Below are positions 63,924 through 64,000 of a stretch of 64,000 nt of DNA, piece by piece. The stretch is from the NCBI GenBank assembly GCA_019057795.1, contig JAHLWS010000052.1, forward strand, positions 1-64,000, given 5' to 3'. This stretch comes from Promethearchaeota archaeon (GTDB lineage: Archaea; Asgardarchaeota; Lokiarchaeia; Sigyniarchaeales; SOKP01). Numbering within the stretch: the first letter of the stretch is position 1; each line of letters opens with the position of its first letter. Position numbers and translations under genes: made by a program. Under the pieces are notes generated by a model. It had not been told where the DNA came from. It ran no database searches and saw only the letters and a program-made list of their open reading frames with translations.

Positions 63924-64000
63924 ATTACTTTTATTAATTATTTTTTCCTTTTTTCTTTGAAGATATAAGATTATACTAAGACCATATTTAATGGGTCGAA

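Overview
The window is AT-rich throughout and reads as archaeal chromosome, most likely from an Asgard archaeon of the Lokiarchaeia type. The reasons are a formylmethanofuran:tetrahydromethanopterin formyltransferase, archaeal BHB-type tRNA introns, a Hef-like helicase, an archaeal-style inositol phosphate gene set, longin-like domains on cytosolic and membrane proteins, a zinc-binding N-terminal module of a kind I associate with Lokiarchaeia, and a 1467-residue coiled-coil protein. The lineage is inferred from gene content; no rRNA is present.

Layout. 0-3.4 kb: an edge-truncated unknown ORF, a PhnN-like kinase, a tRNA-His gene with three introns, a small Cys-rich protein resembling methanogenesis marker 9, a DHH phosphoesterase and a VOC protein. 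3.9-7.3 kb: a three-gene inositol operon (cytidylyltransferase, CDP-alcohol phosphotransferase, inositol-phosphate synthase). 7.7-13.9 kb: Hsp20, an AAA+ ATPase, a longin-like protein, Ftr, a transglutaminase-fold protein and a membrane protein. 13.9-18.6 kb: a leftward operon with two near-duplicate FAD oxidases around an OB-fold protein, ending in a CCG-type Fe-S subunit; a second FAD/Fe-S pair lies at 35.0-37.9 kb. 18.7-25.0 kb: CPBP protease, acetyltransferase, acyl-CoA synthetase, an NDP-forming acyl-CoA synthetase subunit and small zinc-binding proteins.

25.1-34.2 kb is the most unusual region. Six same-strand, nearly contiguous genes encode two ABC-2 permeases, a normal ABC ATPase, a 1048-residue fusion of an extracytoplasmic alpha/alpha-toroid (prenyltransferase/cyclase-like repeats) to an ABC ATPase, a degenerate ABC ATPase with a possible UBC/RWD-like N-terminal domain, and a longin-like protein with four membrane helices. 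A response regulator follows. At 38.0-42.4 kb a giant protein again joins toroid-like repeats to coiled coils, winged-helix-like units and a C-terminal membrane anchor.

42.4-64 kb: membrane GDPD, a small zinc-ribbon membrane gene that lacks a normal start codon, a DUF2085-like protein, Hef-like helicase, GH4 glycosidase, MBL hydrolase, B12-type radical SAM enzyme, nitroreductase, methyltransferase, a reductase/SCP2/aldehyde dehydrogenase/SCP2 operon, amidase, a sugar nucleotidyltransferase with left-handed beta-helix, a HAD hydrolase and unknown proteins. Intergenic DNA holds two copies of one palindrome about 45 kb apart, a duplicated gene-start region, and at least one decayed coding stretch. 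I see no CRISPR array, rRNA or intact insertion sequence.
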